Assembly (NCBI RefSeq): GCF_003054195.1
Contig: NZ_QBKP01000002.1
Span: 327,970 to 391,969 of the forward strand
Direction of reading: 5' to 3'
Origin: Gemmobacter caeni
GTDB taxonomy: Bacteria > Pseudomonadota > Alphaproteobacteria > Rhodobacterales > Rhodobacteraceae
Length of the DNA: 64,000 nucleotides
A program made the translations under genes and the position numbers. Below the pieces are notes generated by a model. That model had not been told where the DNA came from. It searched no databases and saw only the letters and a list, made by a program, of their open reading frames with translations. Shown one piece after another: positions 63,790-64,000 of this stretch (position 1 is its first letter; each line of letters begins with the position of its first letter).

Positions 63790-63984
63790 TCACCCGTCTC
63801 CGGGCAGCACCTGTGCGGTGAGCGCGTCGATCATCTCACTCAGGAGGGTGACGTTCCGGCAGACCGCCTCCCCGTACCGGTCGGCGGCCTCTCTGATCGA
63901 AGCCTCGCCGAGATCGGCGCCGAGGGCCGTCGCCGCGAACACGTGTGCCCGGGCGACCCGGATCGTCTCCTTCGCGAAATTCAT
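63790..63984 (-). CDS. Small hypothetical protein (64 aa)
   Basis: ATG 63984 begins MNFAKETIRVARAHVFAATA. The product is helical, with ASIREAADRYGEAVCRNVTLLSEMIDALTAQ. No motif known. Only a weak purine-rich site (GGTCGGACAG) precedes it. It may continue the operon upstream beyond the window. Confidence 0.5.
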   Translation of the reverse strand: MNFAKETIRVARAHVFAATALGADLGEASIREAADRYGEAVCRNVTLLSEMIDALTAQVLPGDG

Positions 63985-64000
63985 CTGTCCGACCCGGAAG

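Overview
The window looks like part of a large, GC-rich genome that lives in an alphaproteobacterium, most likely a jumbo phage, phage-plasmid or megaplasmid rather than a chromosome. The reasons are: 27 tRNA genes on one strand interleaved with translation-repair genes, a class II ribonucleotide reductase with an intein, a dNMP kinase, a phage-type lysozyme, dense packing of genes with no recognisable relatives, and alphaproteobacterial signatures (a DUF1523 protein, a short CarD protein, and a tRNA-His with A73). No capsid, tail, terminase or polymerase gene is visible, so the phage assignment is inference.

Layout. 1-3058: small cell-envelope and unknown genes. 3051-16157: a large Ter (tellurium-resistance-type stress response) region. 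It begins with a tightly overlapped metabolic operon (TRSP phosphoribosyltransferase, HAD phosphatase, StiP/PELOTA phosphoribosyltransferase, CitE-like lyase, TerB-DnaJ protein). Then come TerD, TerB, a Ca2+/cation antiporter, two more TerD proteins, TerF and TerA. A TnpB-type element (about 11565-13560) is wedged into it. 16422-19559: nrdJ with an intein. 20070-22110: an IS200/IS605-type element with tnpA and a frameshifted tnpB; its left-end hairpin is identical to that of the other TnpB element. 22103-40458: mixed genes, including a damaged patatin, a Gre-domain protein, CarD, an ATP-grasp enzyme that probably belongs to the Ter pathway, lysozyme, a NYN protein, dNMP kinase, a second ATP-grasp-like protein, an XRE regulator with a Dsb-like protein, HNH, and a TrpF-like protein.

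39374-63783: the tRNA region. All tRNAs are on the minus strand and all have an encoded CCA end. It is split by a foreign mobilisable element of about 10.8 kb (about 40966-51742) carrying a large serine recombinase, a Ti-type TraA relaxase with TraC/TraD, AlpA, HicAB, and chromosomal-type cargo (Lrp, LysE, UbiA). To its right the tRNAs alternate with genes that handle tRNA and translation: a Thg1-like enzyme, a release-factor-like protein whose frame contains an in-frame UGA, Pth2, a YqeY protein, and a sirtuin. Several stretches between tRNAs hold degenerate tRNA-like sequences. Two of these are 85-nt CCA-ended units whose hairpins show compensatory base changes.

An 8-base motif, TGCGAAAA (or its complement), often followed by ATA, recurs in intergenic regions on both strands and is probably a promoter or operator of this replicon. 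It is absent from the inserted mobilisable element as far as I can see. The strongest candidates for new biology are the release factor with an internal stop, the covarying tRNA-like pair, the cysteine-less TnpB/Cas12-like nuclease inside a Ter operon, and the Thg1 / tRNA-His combination.
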